Positions 13,522-23,812 of a DNA stretch of 64,000 nucleotides are shown one piece after another. Source of the DNA: an uncultured Bacteroides sp. (GTDB lineage Bacteria > Bacteroidota > Bacteroidia > Bacteroidales > Bacteroidaceae); contig CAMFND010000133.1 of assembly GCA_945965395.1 (NCBI GenBank), positions 25,244 to 89,243 on the forward strand, given 5' to 3'. Under the pieces are notes generated by a model. The model was given only the letters and a program-made list of their open reading frames with translations. It was not told the DNA's origin and searched no databases. The stretch's first letter is position 1, and each line of letters opens with the position of its first letter. Both the position numbers and the translations under genes were made by a program.

Positions 13522-14868
13522 ATGAATATTTCATTGCAAAATGTAGACAACGTAAGCGCTGTGCTTACTGTTCAGATTGAAAAAGCTGATTATCAGGAAA
13601 AAGTTGAAAAAGCACTGAAAACTCTTCGTCAGAGAGTAAATATGCCTGGATTCCGTAAGGGAATGGTTCCTATGGGATTGATTAAAAAACAGTATGGAAC
13701 TTCTGTATTGCTGGAAGAAGTTGACAAACTGTTGCAGGAAAAAGTAGGTGAGTATATCCGTGAAAACAAAGTTAACATGTTGGGTACTCCTCTGCCGAAA
13801 GAAAATAACGCAAACTTTGAAACTGATGAGAATTTTGAATTCTCTTTCGATATTGCATTGGCTCCTGAGTTCAATGTAGAATTGTCTAATAATGATACTG
13901 TTGACTACTATGATATTAACGTAACAGATGAAATGGTAGATCAGCAGGTAAATATGTACAGACAGCGTACTGCTAAGTATGACAAGGTTGAAGACTATCA
14001 GGATAAGGATATGCTGAAAGGTCTGTTGGCTGAGTTGGATGAAAACGGCAATACAAAAGAAGGTGGTGTGCAGGTAGAAGGTGCAGTAATGATGCCTTCA
14101 TACATGAAGAACGATGACCAGAAAGCTATCTTCAACGATGCAAAGGTAAATACTGTATTGGTATTTAACCCGTCAGTTGCTTTCGATAACAATGAAGCTG
14201 AGTTGGCTTCTCTGTTGAAAGTGAAGAAAGAAGAAGTAGCTAATTACAAAGGTAACTTCAGCTTCCAGATTGAAGAAATCACTCGTATGATTCCGGGTGA
14301 CTTAACTCAGGAACTGTTTGACCAGGTATTGGGTGAAGGAAAGGCTCACAGCGAAGAAGAATTCCGTGCTCAGATTAAGGAAACAATTGCAAAACAGTTT
14401 GAAGCTGACAGCGACTATAAGTTCTTGCTGGATGTACGTACTTACTTGTCGGAAAAAGTTGGTAAACTGCAGTTTGCTGATGAACTGATGAAACGTATCA
14501 TGTTGGAAAACAACAAGGAAAAAGGTGAAGAATTCGTTTCTGAAAACTACGAAAAGAGTTTGGAAGAACTGACTTGGCACCTGATCAAAGAAAAACTGGT
14601 AGCTGCTAACGATATTAAGGTAGAACAGGCTGACATCGCTAACATGGCTAAGGAAGCTACTCGTGCACAGTTTGCTCAGTATGGTATGATTAACGTTCCT
14701 GATGAATTGTTGGAAAACTATTCAAAAGAAATGTTGAAGAAACGTGAAAGTGTAGAAGCTCTGGTAAACCGTGTTGTTGAATCTAAGTTGTCTGAAATCT
14801 TGAAAGGTCAGGTAACATTGAATCACAAGGCAGTTTCTGCAGAAGAATTCAACAAAATGTTTCAATAA
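13522..14868 (+). CDS. tig: Trigger factor (ribosome-associated chaperone)
   Basis: The 448-residue protein binds nascent chains at the ribosome exit tunnel. The N-terminal ribosome-binding domain carries PGFRKGMVPMGLIKKQYG (about 41-58), matching the GFRxGxxP signature of trigger factors. A middle domain corresponds to the FKBP-like region but lacks obvious isomerase motifs, as in other Bacteroidales. The C-terminal half is helical, as in the chaperone arms. It lies directly before clpP-clpX, the classic tig-clpP-clpX order, but with its own promoter and a separate promoter for clpP. Confidence 0.94.
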   Translation: MNISLQNVDNVSAVLTVQIEKADYQEKVEKALKTLRQRVNMPGFRKGMVPMGLIKKQYGTSVLLEEVDKLLQEKVGEYIRENKVNMLGTPLPKENNANFETDENFEFSFDIALAPEFNVELSNNDTVDYYDINVTDEMVDQQVNMYRQRTAKYDKVEDYQDKDMLKGLLAELDENGNTKEGGVQVEGAVMMPSYMKNDDQKAIFNDAKVNTVLVFNPSVAFDNNEAELASLLKVKKEEVANYKGNFSFQIEEITRMIPGDLTQELFDQVLGEGKAHSEEEFRAQIKETIAKQFEADSDYKFLLDVRTYLSEKVGKLQFADELMKRIMLENNKEKGEEFVSENYEKSLEELTWHLIKEKLVAANDIKVEQADIANMAKEATRAQFAQYGMINVPDELLENYSKEMLKKRESVEALVNRVVESKLSEILKGQVTLNHKAVSAEEFNKMFQ

Positions 14869-14905
14869 GCAATTCGGCTCTCAAATTTGATTGCTAAAAT
14901 ATTCT

Positions 14906-15000
14906 AAAAAAGGAGGCTTTTAACTTGACTTCTTCTGTAAGATAGAAGTGTTTTGTACTTTTGTTTTTTCAGAAGAAAAGGGGTTAAAAGCCTCTTTTTA
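14906..15000. repeat. Inverted repeat enclosing the clpP promoter (possible tig terminator/long hairpin)
   Basis: GAGGCTTTTAAC at 14913-14924 is the exact reverse complement of GTTAAAAGCCTC at 14983-14994. Flanking A-run and T-run extend the pairing. The 58-base loop holds a smaller ACTTCT/AGAAGT hairpin (14928-14933 with 14944-14949) and the TACTTTTG box of clpP. Transcripts reading through from tig could fold the full hairpin followed by TTTTTA and terminate. Transcripts starting at the clpP promoter contain only the right arm. Confidence 0.65.
14956..14963 (+). promoter_or_regulatory. -7 box (TACTTTTG) for clpPX
   Basis: TACTTTTG lies 61 bases before the clpP ATG, inside the loop of the surrounding inverted repeat. 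No clear -33 element was seen at standard spacing. Confidence 0.5.
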
Positions 15001-15024
15001 TATTGTAGAATTAATATAAGGATT

Positions 15025-15699
15025 ATGATGGACGATTTTAGAAAATATGCTACCAAGCATCTCGGAATGAATAGTATGGTACTTGATGATGTCATCAAGT
15101 CGCAAGCAGGATACTTGAATCCGTATATTTTGGAAGAACGTCAGTTGAATGTGACGCAGTTGGATGTCTTTTCTCGTTTGATGATGGATCGTATCATTTT
15201 CCTCGGAACCCAGATTGATGATTATACTGCCAATACTTTGCAGGCTCAGCTTTTGTATCTGGATTCAGTGGATTCGGGTAAAGATATTTCTATTTATATC
15301 AATTCCCCAGGCGGTTCTGTGTACGCAGGTTTAGGTATTTATGATACCATGCAGTTTATCAGTAGCGATGTGGCTACAATTTGTACAGGTATGGCAGCTT
15401 CTATGGCAGCTGTATTGTTGGTAGCCGGAAAAGAAGGAAAACGTTCAGCCTTGACTCACTCACGCGTGATGATTCATCAGCCGATGGGAGGAGCACAAGG
15501 TCAGGCTTCGGATATTGAAATTACTGCTCGTGAGATTCAGAAACTGAAGAAAGAACTGTATACAATCATTGCAGATCACTCTCATACGGATTTTGATAAG
15601 GTTTGGGCAGATTCTGACCGTGATTATTGGATGACGGCATCTGAGGCTAAAGAGTATGGTATGATTGATGAAGTGTTATCTCGTAAACCTTCATTGTAA
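15025..15699 (+). CDS. clpP: ATP-dependent Clp protease proteolytic subunit
   Basis: This is the serine peptidase barrel of ClpXP. The ATG at 15025 (or the next codon, 15028) is chosen because the longer open frame from 14953 runs through the promoter and hairpin. From this start the protein has 224 residues. The catalytic triad is Ser126 (GMAASMAAVLL), His151 (MIHQPMGG) and Asp200, with the same 25- and 49-residue spacings as E. coli ClpP. The N-terminal segment is longer than in E. coli and may be a processed propeptide. clpX follows 31 bases later. Confidence 0.95.
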   Translation: MMDDFRKYATKHLGMNSMVLDDVIKSQAGYLNPYILEERQLNVTQLDVFSRLMMDRIIFLGTQIDDYTANTLQAQLLYLDSVDSGKDISIYINSPGGSVYAGLGIYDTMQFISSDVATICTGMAASMAAVLLVAGKEGKRSALTHSRVMIHQPMGGAQGQASDIEITAREIQKLKKELYTIIADHSHTDFDKVWADSDRDYWMTASEAKEYGMIDEVLSRKPSL

Positions 15700-15730
15700 C
15701 ACTGTGATTTACTTAAAAACTAGATAGGCT

Positions 15731-16981
15731 TTGGAAGAAAAAAGGACTTCAAGAAACTCGAAAAGAAGATGTAGCTTTTGCGGTCGCACAGAAGACGAAG
15801 TAGGCTTCCTGATTACAGGTGTGAACGGATGTATCTGTGATAGTTGTGCAGAACAGGCGCATGAAATCGTAAAAGAAGCGATGCATCATCAAGGACAGGG
15901 GCCAACAGACCTGAATTTGTCTGCGCTCCCTAAGCCGAAGGATATTAAAGAATTTCTGGACCAGTATGTGATTGGTCAGGATGATGCAAAACGCTATTTG
16001 GCTGTAGCGGTGTATAATCATTACAAACGTTTGCTTCAGCCTAAGGATAAGAATGATGTGGAGATAGAAAAGTCAAACATCATTATGGTGGGAAGCACCG
16101 GAACTGGAAAAACTTTGCTGGCTCGTACTATTGCTAAGTTGCTCCATGTGCCTTTTACCATTGTAGATGCGACTGTGCTGACCGAAGCAGGGTATGTGGG
16201 AGAAGATATTGAAAGTATTCTGACCCGCTTGCTTCAGGTGGCTGACTATAATGTGGAGGAAGCAGAACGGGGTATCGTTTTCATTGACGAAATTGATAAA
16301 ATAGCCCGGAAAGGAGATAACCCTTCCATTACGCGTGATGTAAGTGGAGAAGGTGTACAACAAGGCTTGTTGAAGCTGCTGGAAGGTTCTGTGGTGAATG
16401 TTCCTCCTCAGGGAGGGCGTAAACATCCGGACCAGAAGATGATTCCGGTCAATACTAAGAATATCCTGTTTATTTGCGGAGGAGCTTTCGACGGTATTGA
16501 ACGAAAAATCGCTCAACGCCTGAATACCAATGTGGTGGGATACAGTGCAGCGAAGGAAGCGGTGAAAATAGACCGGGGAAATTTGATGCAGTACATTGCT
16601 CCTCAGGACTTGAAATCATTCGGTTTGATACCGGAAATTATTGGCCGTTTGCCGGTGCTCACTTATTTGAACCCATTGGACCGTACAGCATTGCGCAATA
16701 TTCTTACAGAACCCAAAAATTCTATCATCAAGCAGTATGTAAAATTGTTTGAGATGGATGGGGTGAAACTGGAATTTGAACCGGAGGTGTTTGAATATAT
16801 TGTCGACAAGGCGATAGAGTACAAATTGGGTGCTCGTGGTTTGCGTTCTATTGTGGAAACCATAATGAATGATGTCATGTTTGAGATTCCGTCACAACAG
16901 ACCGAACGTTTTGTGGTGACATTGGATTACGCCAAACAACAAATGGGAAAGGCAAATGTTTCCCGTTTGCAAATGGCATAA
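15731..16981 (+). CDS. clpX: ClpX unfoldase, with TTG start
   Basis: This AAA+ unfoldase feeds substrates into ClpP. The 416-residue frame begins at a TTG (15731-15733). The zinc-finger cysteines Cys14, Cys17, Cys36 and Cys39 must be included, and the first in-frame ATG would fall at about residue 51 and remove them, so the TTG start is well supported. Walker A GSTGTGKT is near residue 117, Walker B is IVFIDEIDK, sensor 2 lies in [11 protein letters not shown], and GYVGEDIE is the pore-loop region. There is no strong Shine-Dalgarno sequence upstream, only an AT-rich leader as usual for this group. It is probably cotranscribed with clpP. Confidence 0.94.
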   Translation: MEEKRTSRNSKRRCSFCGRTEDEVGFLITGVNGCICDSCAEQAHEIVKEAMHHQGQGPTDLNLSALPKPKDIKEFLDQYVIGQDDAKRYLAVAVYNHYKRLLQPKDKNDVEIEKSNIIMVGSTGTGKTLLARTIAKLLHVPFTIVDATVLTEAGYVGEDIESILTRLLQVADYNVEEAERGIVFIDEIDKIARKGDNPSITRDVSGEGVQQGLLKLLEGSVVNVPPQGGRKHPDQKMIPVNTKNILFICGGAFDGIERKIAQRLNTNVVGYSAAKEAVKIDRGNLMQYIAPQDLKSFGLIPEIIGRLPVLTYLNPLDRTALRNILTEPKNSIIKQYVKLFEMDGVKLEFEPEVFEYIVDKAIEYKLGARGLRSIVETIMNDVMFEIPSQQTERFVVTLDYAKQQMGKANVSRLQMA

Positions 16982-17037
16982 TGTAAAGGTTTTTTAGTGA
17001 GAAAATAAAAGCTTCCGATGAAATATTCCCTGAAATA

Positions 17038-17070
17038 TTTGTGTAATATGAAAAGTTGTTTATAACTTTG
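17038..17070 (+). promoter_or_regulatory. Two-box Bacteroides promoter for recQ
   Basis: TTTG (17038-17041) and TAACTTTG (17063-17070) are 21 bases apart. The recQ ATG is 54 bases downstream. The gap between clpX and recQ shows no clear terminator. Confidence 0.65.
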
Positions 17071-17123
17071 TTACATGCGGAAACAAAATTTCTACAATCA
17101 ATGAAAATCTAAATCCAAGAACA

Positions 17124-19307
17124 ATGGCGGAAAATATCAATTTAGTAGCGGCTCTTAAAAAGTATTTTGGATTCGATACTTTTAAAGGAAACCAGGAGGC
17201 GATTATTCAAAACTTATTATCAGGAAAGGATACGTTTGTGTTAATGCCTACAGGAGGTGGAAAGTCATTATGCTATCAGCTTCCTTCTCTGTTGATGGAT
17301 GGAACTGCTATTGTGATTTCACCGCTTATTGCCCTGATGAAGAATCAGGTGGATGCTATGCGTAATTTTAGTGAGGAAGATGGTATTGCTCATTTTATTA
17401 ATTCCTCATTGACAAAATCGGCTACTGATCAGGTGAAAGCCGACATCATGGCCGGAAAGACAAAGTTACTTTATGTAGCTCCTGAATCTTTGACGAAAGA
17501 AGAGAATGTAGATTTTCTGAGTCACGTGAAGATTTCATTTTATGCGGTGGATGAGGCACATTGTATTTCGGAATGGGGGCATGACTTCCGACCGGAGTAT
17601 CGCCGGATTCGTCCGATAATTAATGAAATTGGAAAAGCTCCGGTAATTGCTTTGACGGCAACGGCTACTCCAAAGGTAAAGATGGATATCCAAAAGAATT
17701 TGGGAATGATGGATGCAACGGAATTCCGTTCGTCATTTAATCGTCCGAATCTTTATTATGAAGTACGTGCCAAGACTGCGAATGTGGATAAGGATATTAT
17801 CAAGTTCATCAAGCAGAACGAAGGCAAGTCAGGTATTATCTATTGCTTGAGCCGTAAGAAGGTGGAAGAGCTGACTGAAATATTGCTGGCGAATGGTATC
17901 AAGGCTCGCGCTTATCATGCAGGAATGGATTCTGCTACCCGTAATGGAAATCAGGATGCTTTCCTGAAGGAAGACATTGATGTGATTGTAGCTACGATTG
18001 CGTTTGGAATGGGTATTGATAAACCGGATGTACGATTTGTGATTCATTATGATGTACCTAAGAGTTTGGAAGGGTATTATCAGGAAACCGGACGTGCAGG
18101 ACGTGACGGTGGAGAAGGACAGTGCATTACATTCTATTCCAATAAGGACCTGCAGAAACTGGAGAAATTTATGCAGGGGAAGCCTATTTCAGAGCAGGAA
18201 ATCGGACGTCAGCTATTGCAGGAAACAGCAGCTTACGCAGAATCTTCAGTGTGTAGAAGAAAAATTTTGTTGCATTATTTTGGAGAGGAATATACGGAAG
18301 GTAATTGTGGTAATTGTGATAACTGTTTAAATCCAAAGAAACAAGTGGAGGCTCAGGATTCGTTGTGTGCAGTGATTGAAGCAATCATTGCTGTAAAAGA
18401 AAACTTTAAGCAAGATTATATTATCGATATATTGTTGGGTAAAGAAACATCTGAAGTGCTTGCGCATAAGCATGAAGACTTAGAGGTGTTTGGTTCTGGC
18501 ATGGGAGAAGAAGAAAGATTATGGAATGCAGTCATTCGCCAGGCTCTTATCGCTGGTTACCTGGCAAAGGATGTGGAAAACTATGGCTTATTAAAAGTTA
18601 CACCAGAAGGACATAAGTTCTTGAAAAAACCGAAGTCGTTCAAGATAGTTGAGGATGCAGACTTTGAAGAAGAAGAAGTAGATGAAACTCCGATGAGAAG
18701 TGGAGCTTCGTGTGCAGTGGACCCCGTGCTGTATTCCATGTTGAAAGACTTGCGGAAGAAAATGGCAAAGAGACTGGATGTACCACCTTATGTGATTTTT
18801 CAGGATCCTTCTCTTGAGGCAATGGCTACCATTTATCCGGTTACTTTGGAAGAATTGCAGAATATTCCGGGGGTAGGAGCCGGAAAGGCTAAACGCTATG
18901 GTCAGGAATTCTGCGAATTGATTAAGAAACACTGCGAAGAAAATGAAATAGACCGTCCGGAAGATTTGAGAGTGCGTACTGTAGCTAACAAATCTAAGCT
19001 GAAGGTCTCTATTATTCAGAGTATCGATAGAAAAGTAGCTTTGGATGATATTGCAGTGGCGAAAGGTATTGAATTTAGTGAGTTGCTGGATGAAATCGAA
19101 GCTATTGTATATTCAGGAACCAAACTGAATATTGACTATTTCTTGGAAGAAATCATGGATGAAGACCACATGCAGGATATTTATGATTATTTCAAGGAAT
19201 CAGTAACTGATAAGATTGATGATGCAATGGATGAGCTGGGTGATGACTATACAGAAGACGAAATTCGTCTGGTACGTATCAAGTTCATTTCTGAAATGGC
19301 CAATTAA
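17124..19307 (+). CDS. recQ: ATP-dependent DNA helicase RecQ
   Basis: This 3'-5' helicase acts in recombination and replication-fork repair. Visible features are Walker A TGGGKS (43-48), DEAH box VDEAHCISEWGHDFRPEY, motif VI ETGRAGRDG, the RQC zinc cysteines (CRRKILLHYFGE then CGNCDNC) and an HRDC-like domain around LEELQNIPGVGAGKAKRYG (about 577-595). The C-terminal tail of about 120 residues is acidic. At 727 residues it is about 120 longer than E. coli RecQ (about 610 residues), in line with long Bacteroidales RecQ proteins. It is monocistronic, with its own promoter and terminator. Confidence 0.94.
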   Translation: MAENINLVAALKKYFGFDTFKGNQEAIIQNLLSGKDTFVLMPTGGGKSLCYQLPSLLMDGTAIVISPLIALMKNQVDAMRNFSEEDGIAHFINSSLTKSATDQVKADIMAGKTKLLYVAPESLTKEENVDFLSHVKISFYAVDEAHCISEWGHDFRPEYRRIRPIINEIGKAPVIALTATATPKVKMDIQKNLGMMDATEFRSSFNRPNLYYEVRAKTANVDKDIIKFIKQNEGKSGIIYCLSRKKVEELTEILLANGIKARAYHAGMDSATRNGNQDAFLKEDIDVIVATIAFGMGIDKPDVRFVIHYDVPKSLEGYYQETGRAGRDGGEGQCITFYSNKDLQKLEKFMQGKPISEQEIGRQLLQETAAYAESSVCRRKILLHYFGEEYTEGNCGNCDNCLNPKKQVEAQDSLCAVIEAIIAVKENFKQDYIIDILLGKETSEVLAHKHEDLEVFGSGMGEEERLWNAVIRQALIAGYLAKDVENYGLLKVTPEGHKFLKKPKSFKIVEDADFEEEEVDETPMRSGASCAVDPVLYSMLKDLRKKMAKRLDVPPYVIFQDPSLEAMATIYPVTLEELQNIPGVGAGKAKRYGQEFCELIKKHCEENEIDRPEDLRVRTVANKSKLKVSIIQSIDRKVALDDIAVAKGIEFSELLDEIEAIVYSGTKLNIDYFLEEIMDEDHMQDIYDYFKESVTDKIDDAMDELGDDYTEDEIRLVRIKFISEMAN

Positions 19308-19329
19308 TCATTTATTTAATGATATTGTA

Positions 19330-19371
19330 CAGCTGCTTGTGAGGGATGTTCCTTGCAAGCAGCTGTTTTTA
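19330..19371 (+). terminator. Terminator after recQ
   Basis: CAGCTGCTTG (19330-19339) pairs with CAAGCAGCTG (19356-19365), followed by TTTTT. Confidence 0.88.
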
Positions 19372-19433
19372 TTTGCTAGGTATATGGTATAAAAAAGATG
19401 TTAACTGCTTTTTTACTTTTTGAGAAAATTCTG

Positions 19434-19441
19434 TATATTTG
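19434..19441 (+). promoter_or_regulatory. -7 box (TATATTTG) for guaB
   Basis: TATATTTG matches TAnnTTTG and ends 30 bases before the guaB ATG. The nearby TTTG at 19419-19422 is too close to be a standard -33 box. Confidence 0.45.
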
Positions 19442-19465
19442 CACGCAATAAAATCTAAAGCATAA

Positions 19466-20947
<1,482 letters not shown>

Positions 20948-20975
20948 GATAATCTTTGACTTATAATACGGATAT

Positions 20976-21042
20976 AATCATTCTGACGTCAGGCAGACTT
21001 GCTTTCGGTGAGTCTGTTCTGGCGAACAGGATGATTTTTTGT
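20976..21042 (+). terminator. Complex terminator after guaB
   Basis: AATCATTCTG (20976-20985) pairs, with one wobble, with CAGGATGATT (21027-21036). An inner CAGACT/AGTCTG hairpin (20994-20999 with 21011-21016) lies inside, and a T-run follows. Confidence 0.75.
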
Positions 21043-21069
21043 TTAATGAAATGATGAATAGAATCTGTT

Positions 21070-22377
21070 ATGTATAGAATAGCGTGGTTATTCCTATGTA
21101 TGTTGATAGGACTGGAATTTTCTGTTTCTTATGCAGAAGATCGCAAGGTACTTTTCCGGATCGATGGAGTGGAAACTTCCGTCGAGGAGTTTGAGCATTA
21201 TTATACCCAGGTATATGCAGCTAGTCGTGTATCTGTAGAACAGTTCTTGCCTCATTTCTTGTATTATAAGTTGAAGGTGGCAGATGCTAAAAGACAAAGC
21301 TGGGATACTATCACCGATTTCCGGTTGCAATGCAGTGCCTTGCAAAATGAAATCCTGAAATCGGAAAAGAGGGGAGTGCCCCAAAAACAAGATACTCTTT
21401 TAAATTGGGTAAGATTTCGTCAGATTTCATTTCTTTTGCCCCAACATGTTTCTTCCGAACAGGAACGTGTAGCCAGACAGCGTATAGATTCTGTTTATAC
21501 GGCCTTGAAAAATGGTATACCTTTTGAAAAACTGGCACAATCTTATGTGAAGGCTCCGTTGCCTTCTCCTTATTTGGATGGGGAGTGGATTCCTGAAAGA
21601 TGCCTGATAAAAGAGTTTGCCGGGCAATTGAACACATTGAAAAAAGGTAATTATTCTACTCCATTTTTTTCTCCTTTAGGCATTCACATCGTGTATTTAT
21701 TGGATTGCAGGCAAGGGCTATATCCATCAGGAGCGACTGGAAATATAGCTATGCAAAAGGTTGCTAATTCAGGCCCAACCGAGCGGAAAGATAGTCTATT
21801 GAACAAGACTCGAATGGAGTTATGTCAAGTTTCCGATGGCTTACTGGCTGCGTACTGGGATAAGCGCCATGGAAGCATAAAATCAGGTAATATCTCTGAT
21901 AAGGAATTGCAGAATTATTTTGAAAGTCATAAAAACGATTATGCGTGGGATTTGCCTCATTTTAAAGGAGGAGTGATACATTGTTTGAATAAGAAAGTGG
22001 CTTCAAAGCTGAAAAAGAGGCTGAAAAAATGTCCGTTAGATAAATGGAATGAAGAAATCTCGGCTTTCTCTCAGGAAAATCCGGAATGGAAGATCGTTGT
22101 AGAAACAGGTTTGTTTCAGATTGGAACAAATCCTTACGTAGATAAGTTAGCTTTTAAATGCGGAAATTTCACTCCTCGTACTGATTTACCTTATGCTTTT
22201 GTATTGGGAAAGCGCCTGAAGAAAGGACCGGAAGACTTTCAGGATGTGCGCGATGAAGTGCAGCGTGATTATCGTTTGTGGACGGAGAGAACACAAATGG
22301 AAGAGTTAAAGCGAGGCTTCAGGATTGAAATTAACCAAGACATTTTAAAAACCGTTAATTGTAGCGGAAAAAAGTAA
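21070..22377 (+). CDS. Periplasmic parvulin-type peptidyl-prolyl isomerase
   Basis: The 435-residue exported protein has a signal peptide at about 1-22. One parvulin-like domain lies at about residues 118-215 (from RQISFLLP, through KNGIPFEKLAQSY and KGNYSTPFFSPLGIHIVYLLD). A second, weaker one may lie at about 300-400. It probably helps outer-membrane protein folding, as SurA/PpiD relatives do. It is the first gene of a close-packed set with a second SurA-like isomerase, an OstA-like protein, a small membrane protein and mutL. Parvulin motifs are only partly conserved, so it may act more as a chaperone than as an isomerase. Confidence 0.82.
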   Translation: MYRIAWLFLCMLIGLEFSVSYAEDRKVLFRIDGVETSVEEFEHYYTQVYAASRVSVEQFLPHFLYYKLKVADAKRQSWDTITDFRLQCSALQNEILKSEKRGVPQKQDTLLNWVRFRQISFLLPQHVSSEQERVARQRIDSVYTALKNGIPFEKLAQSYVKAPLPSPYLDGEWIPERCLIKEFAGQLNTLKKGNYSTPFFSPLGIHIVYLLDCRQGLYPSGATGNIAMQKVANSGPTERKDSLLNKTRMELCQVSDGLLAAYWDKRHGSIKSGNISDKELQNYFESHKNDYAWDLPHFKGGVIHCLNKKVASKLKKRLKKCPLDKWNEEISAFSQENPEWKIVVETGLFQIGTNPYVDKLAFKCGNFTPRTDLPYAFVLGKRLKKGPEDFQDVRDEVQRDYRLWTERTQMEELKRGFRIEINQDILKTVNCSGKK

Positions 22378-22438
22378 TTAATGCCGTATCTTCGTCCTTT
22401 GTAATGTAATGGACCAAAACAAATCAAATAGACAGAAA

Positions 22439-23812
22439 ATGAATAAATTGATTATGACTGGTGTCTTGGCTGTTTTGCTTGCCTTGACAGGAACAGTACC
22501 CGCCGTGGCACAAGATAATGTGATTGATGAAGTGGTGTGGGTTGTCGGCGATGAAGCCATTCTGAAATCAGACGTAGAAAACGAACGTTTGAATGCGCAG
22601 TATGAGGGCCGTCGTTTTGAAGGGGATCCCTATTGTGTGATACCAGAAGAATTGGCTGTACAGAAACTTTTTCTTCACCAGGCTGAGATAGATAGTATTG
22701 AAGTGAGCGATCAGGAAGTTCTTCAGGAAGTAGAAACACGAATTTCATGGTTGACGGAACAGATTGGGTCAAAAGAAAAACTTGAAGAATATTATAATAA
22801 GACATCTACACAGATACGGGAAATGTTGCGAGAGAATATTCGTGACGGACTGAGAGTGCAGGGAATGCAAAAGAAGATTGTGGGAGACATTAAGTTGACT
22901 CCTGCGGAAGTTCGTAATTATTTCAGTAAGCTTCCTCAGGATAGTATTCCTTTTGTGCCTACTCAGGTAGAGGTGCAGATTATTACCAGAGAGCCTAAGA
23001 TTAAGGAAGAAGAAATTGAGCGTGTAAAGAAAGAATTGCGTGATTTTACTGACCGTATCAATAAGGGAGAAACTACTTTCTCTACGTTGGCACGTATGTA
23101 TTCTGAAGACCCTGGGTCTGCTCGTCGTGGAGGAGAATATGGCTTTACTGGTCGTGGAACGTTGACTCCAGAGTTTGCCAATGTGGTTTTTAATCTGACT
23201 GACCCGAAGAAGATTTCAAAAGTGTTTGAAACAGAATATGGTTATCATATTGCTCAGTTGATTGAAAAGCGTGGTGACCGTGTAAGTTATCGCCATATTT
23301 TGATTAAGCCTCGTGTGGAAGAGAAAGAAATTGAGGCGGAATTGAATAAACTGGATACACTGGCCAACGACATCCGAAAAGGAAAAGTAACTTTTGATGA
23401 AGCGGCTATATGGGTATCTCAGGATAAAGATACACGTAACAACCACGGTTTGCTGGCTAACCCGCAGACTTCTACCTCTCGTTTTGAAATGCAACAGCTG
23501 GCAGGTTTGATTTCTCAGGAAGTAGCAAAGACTGTAGAGGGAATGCAGATTGGCGAAGTTTCCAAACCTTTTACTATGATTAATGCAAAAGGAAAAGAAG
23601 TGTGTGCTATCGTAAAATTGAAAAATCGTATTGATGGACATAAAGCTACAATCTCAGAAGACTACCAGCGTCTGAAAGACATTGTTACAGCCAACCGCAG
23701 TGAAGAAAAACTGCAGAAGTGGATTGTGGAAAAACAAAAAAATACTTACGTACGTATCAATCCGTCTTGGCGTAAGTGCGATTTTAAATATCCGGGATGG
23801 ATTAAACAGTGA
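22439..23812 (+). CDS. surA: SurA-like periplasmic chaperone/peptidyl-prolyl isomerase
   Basis: The ATG at 22439 gives an immediate signal peptide (MNKLIMTGVLAVLLALTG, cleaved after about AVAQ) and is preferred to the upstream in-frame ATG at 22409, which would add ten polar residues. The 457-residue protein has an N-terminal SurA domain (VIDEVVWVVGDEAILKSDVE) followed by two parvulin domains. The first includes LARMYSEDPGSARRGGEYGFTGRGTL and GYHIAQLIEKRGD; the second starts at YRHILIKPR. This is the SurA arrangement. It escorts unfolded outer-membrane proteins to the Bam complex. Its stop overlaps the next gene's start. Confidence 0.9.
   Translation: MNKLIMTGVLAVLLALTGTVPAVAQDNVIDEVVWVVGDEAILKSDVENERLNAQYEGRRFEGDPYCVIPEELAVQKLFLHQAEIDSIEVSDQEVLQEVETRISWLTEQIGSKEKLEEYYNKTSTQIREMLRENIRDGLRVQGMQKKIVGDIKLTPAEVRNYFSKLPQDSIPFVPTQVEVQIITREPKIKEEEIERVKKELRDFTDRINKGETTFSTLARMYSEDPGSARRGGEYGFTGRGTLTPEFANVVFNLTDPKKISKVFETEYGYHIAQLIEKRGDRVSYRHILIKPRVEEKEIEAELNKLDTLANDIRKGKVTFDEAAIWVSQDKDTRNNHGLLANPQTSTSRFEMQQLAGLISQEVAKTVEGMQIGEVSKPFTMINAKGKEVCAIVKLKNRIDGHKATISEDYQRLKDIVTANRSEEKLQKWIVEKQKNTYVRINPSWRKCDFKYPGWIKQ

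Noticed and set aside
14953..15024. Upstream N-terminal extension of ClpP in the same frame
   Set aside because: It would be translated from the promoter box and hairpin arm; the ATG at 15025 gives the family length and triad spacing.
19419..19441. TTTG/TATATTTG as a complete two-box guaB promoter
   Set aside because: The 11-base spacing is too short for a -33/-7 pair; only the -7 box was kept.
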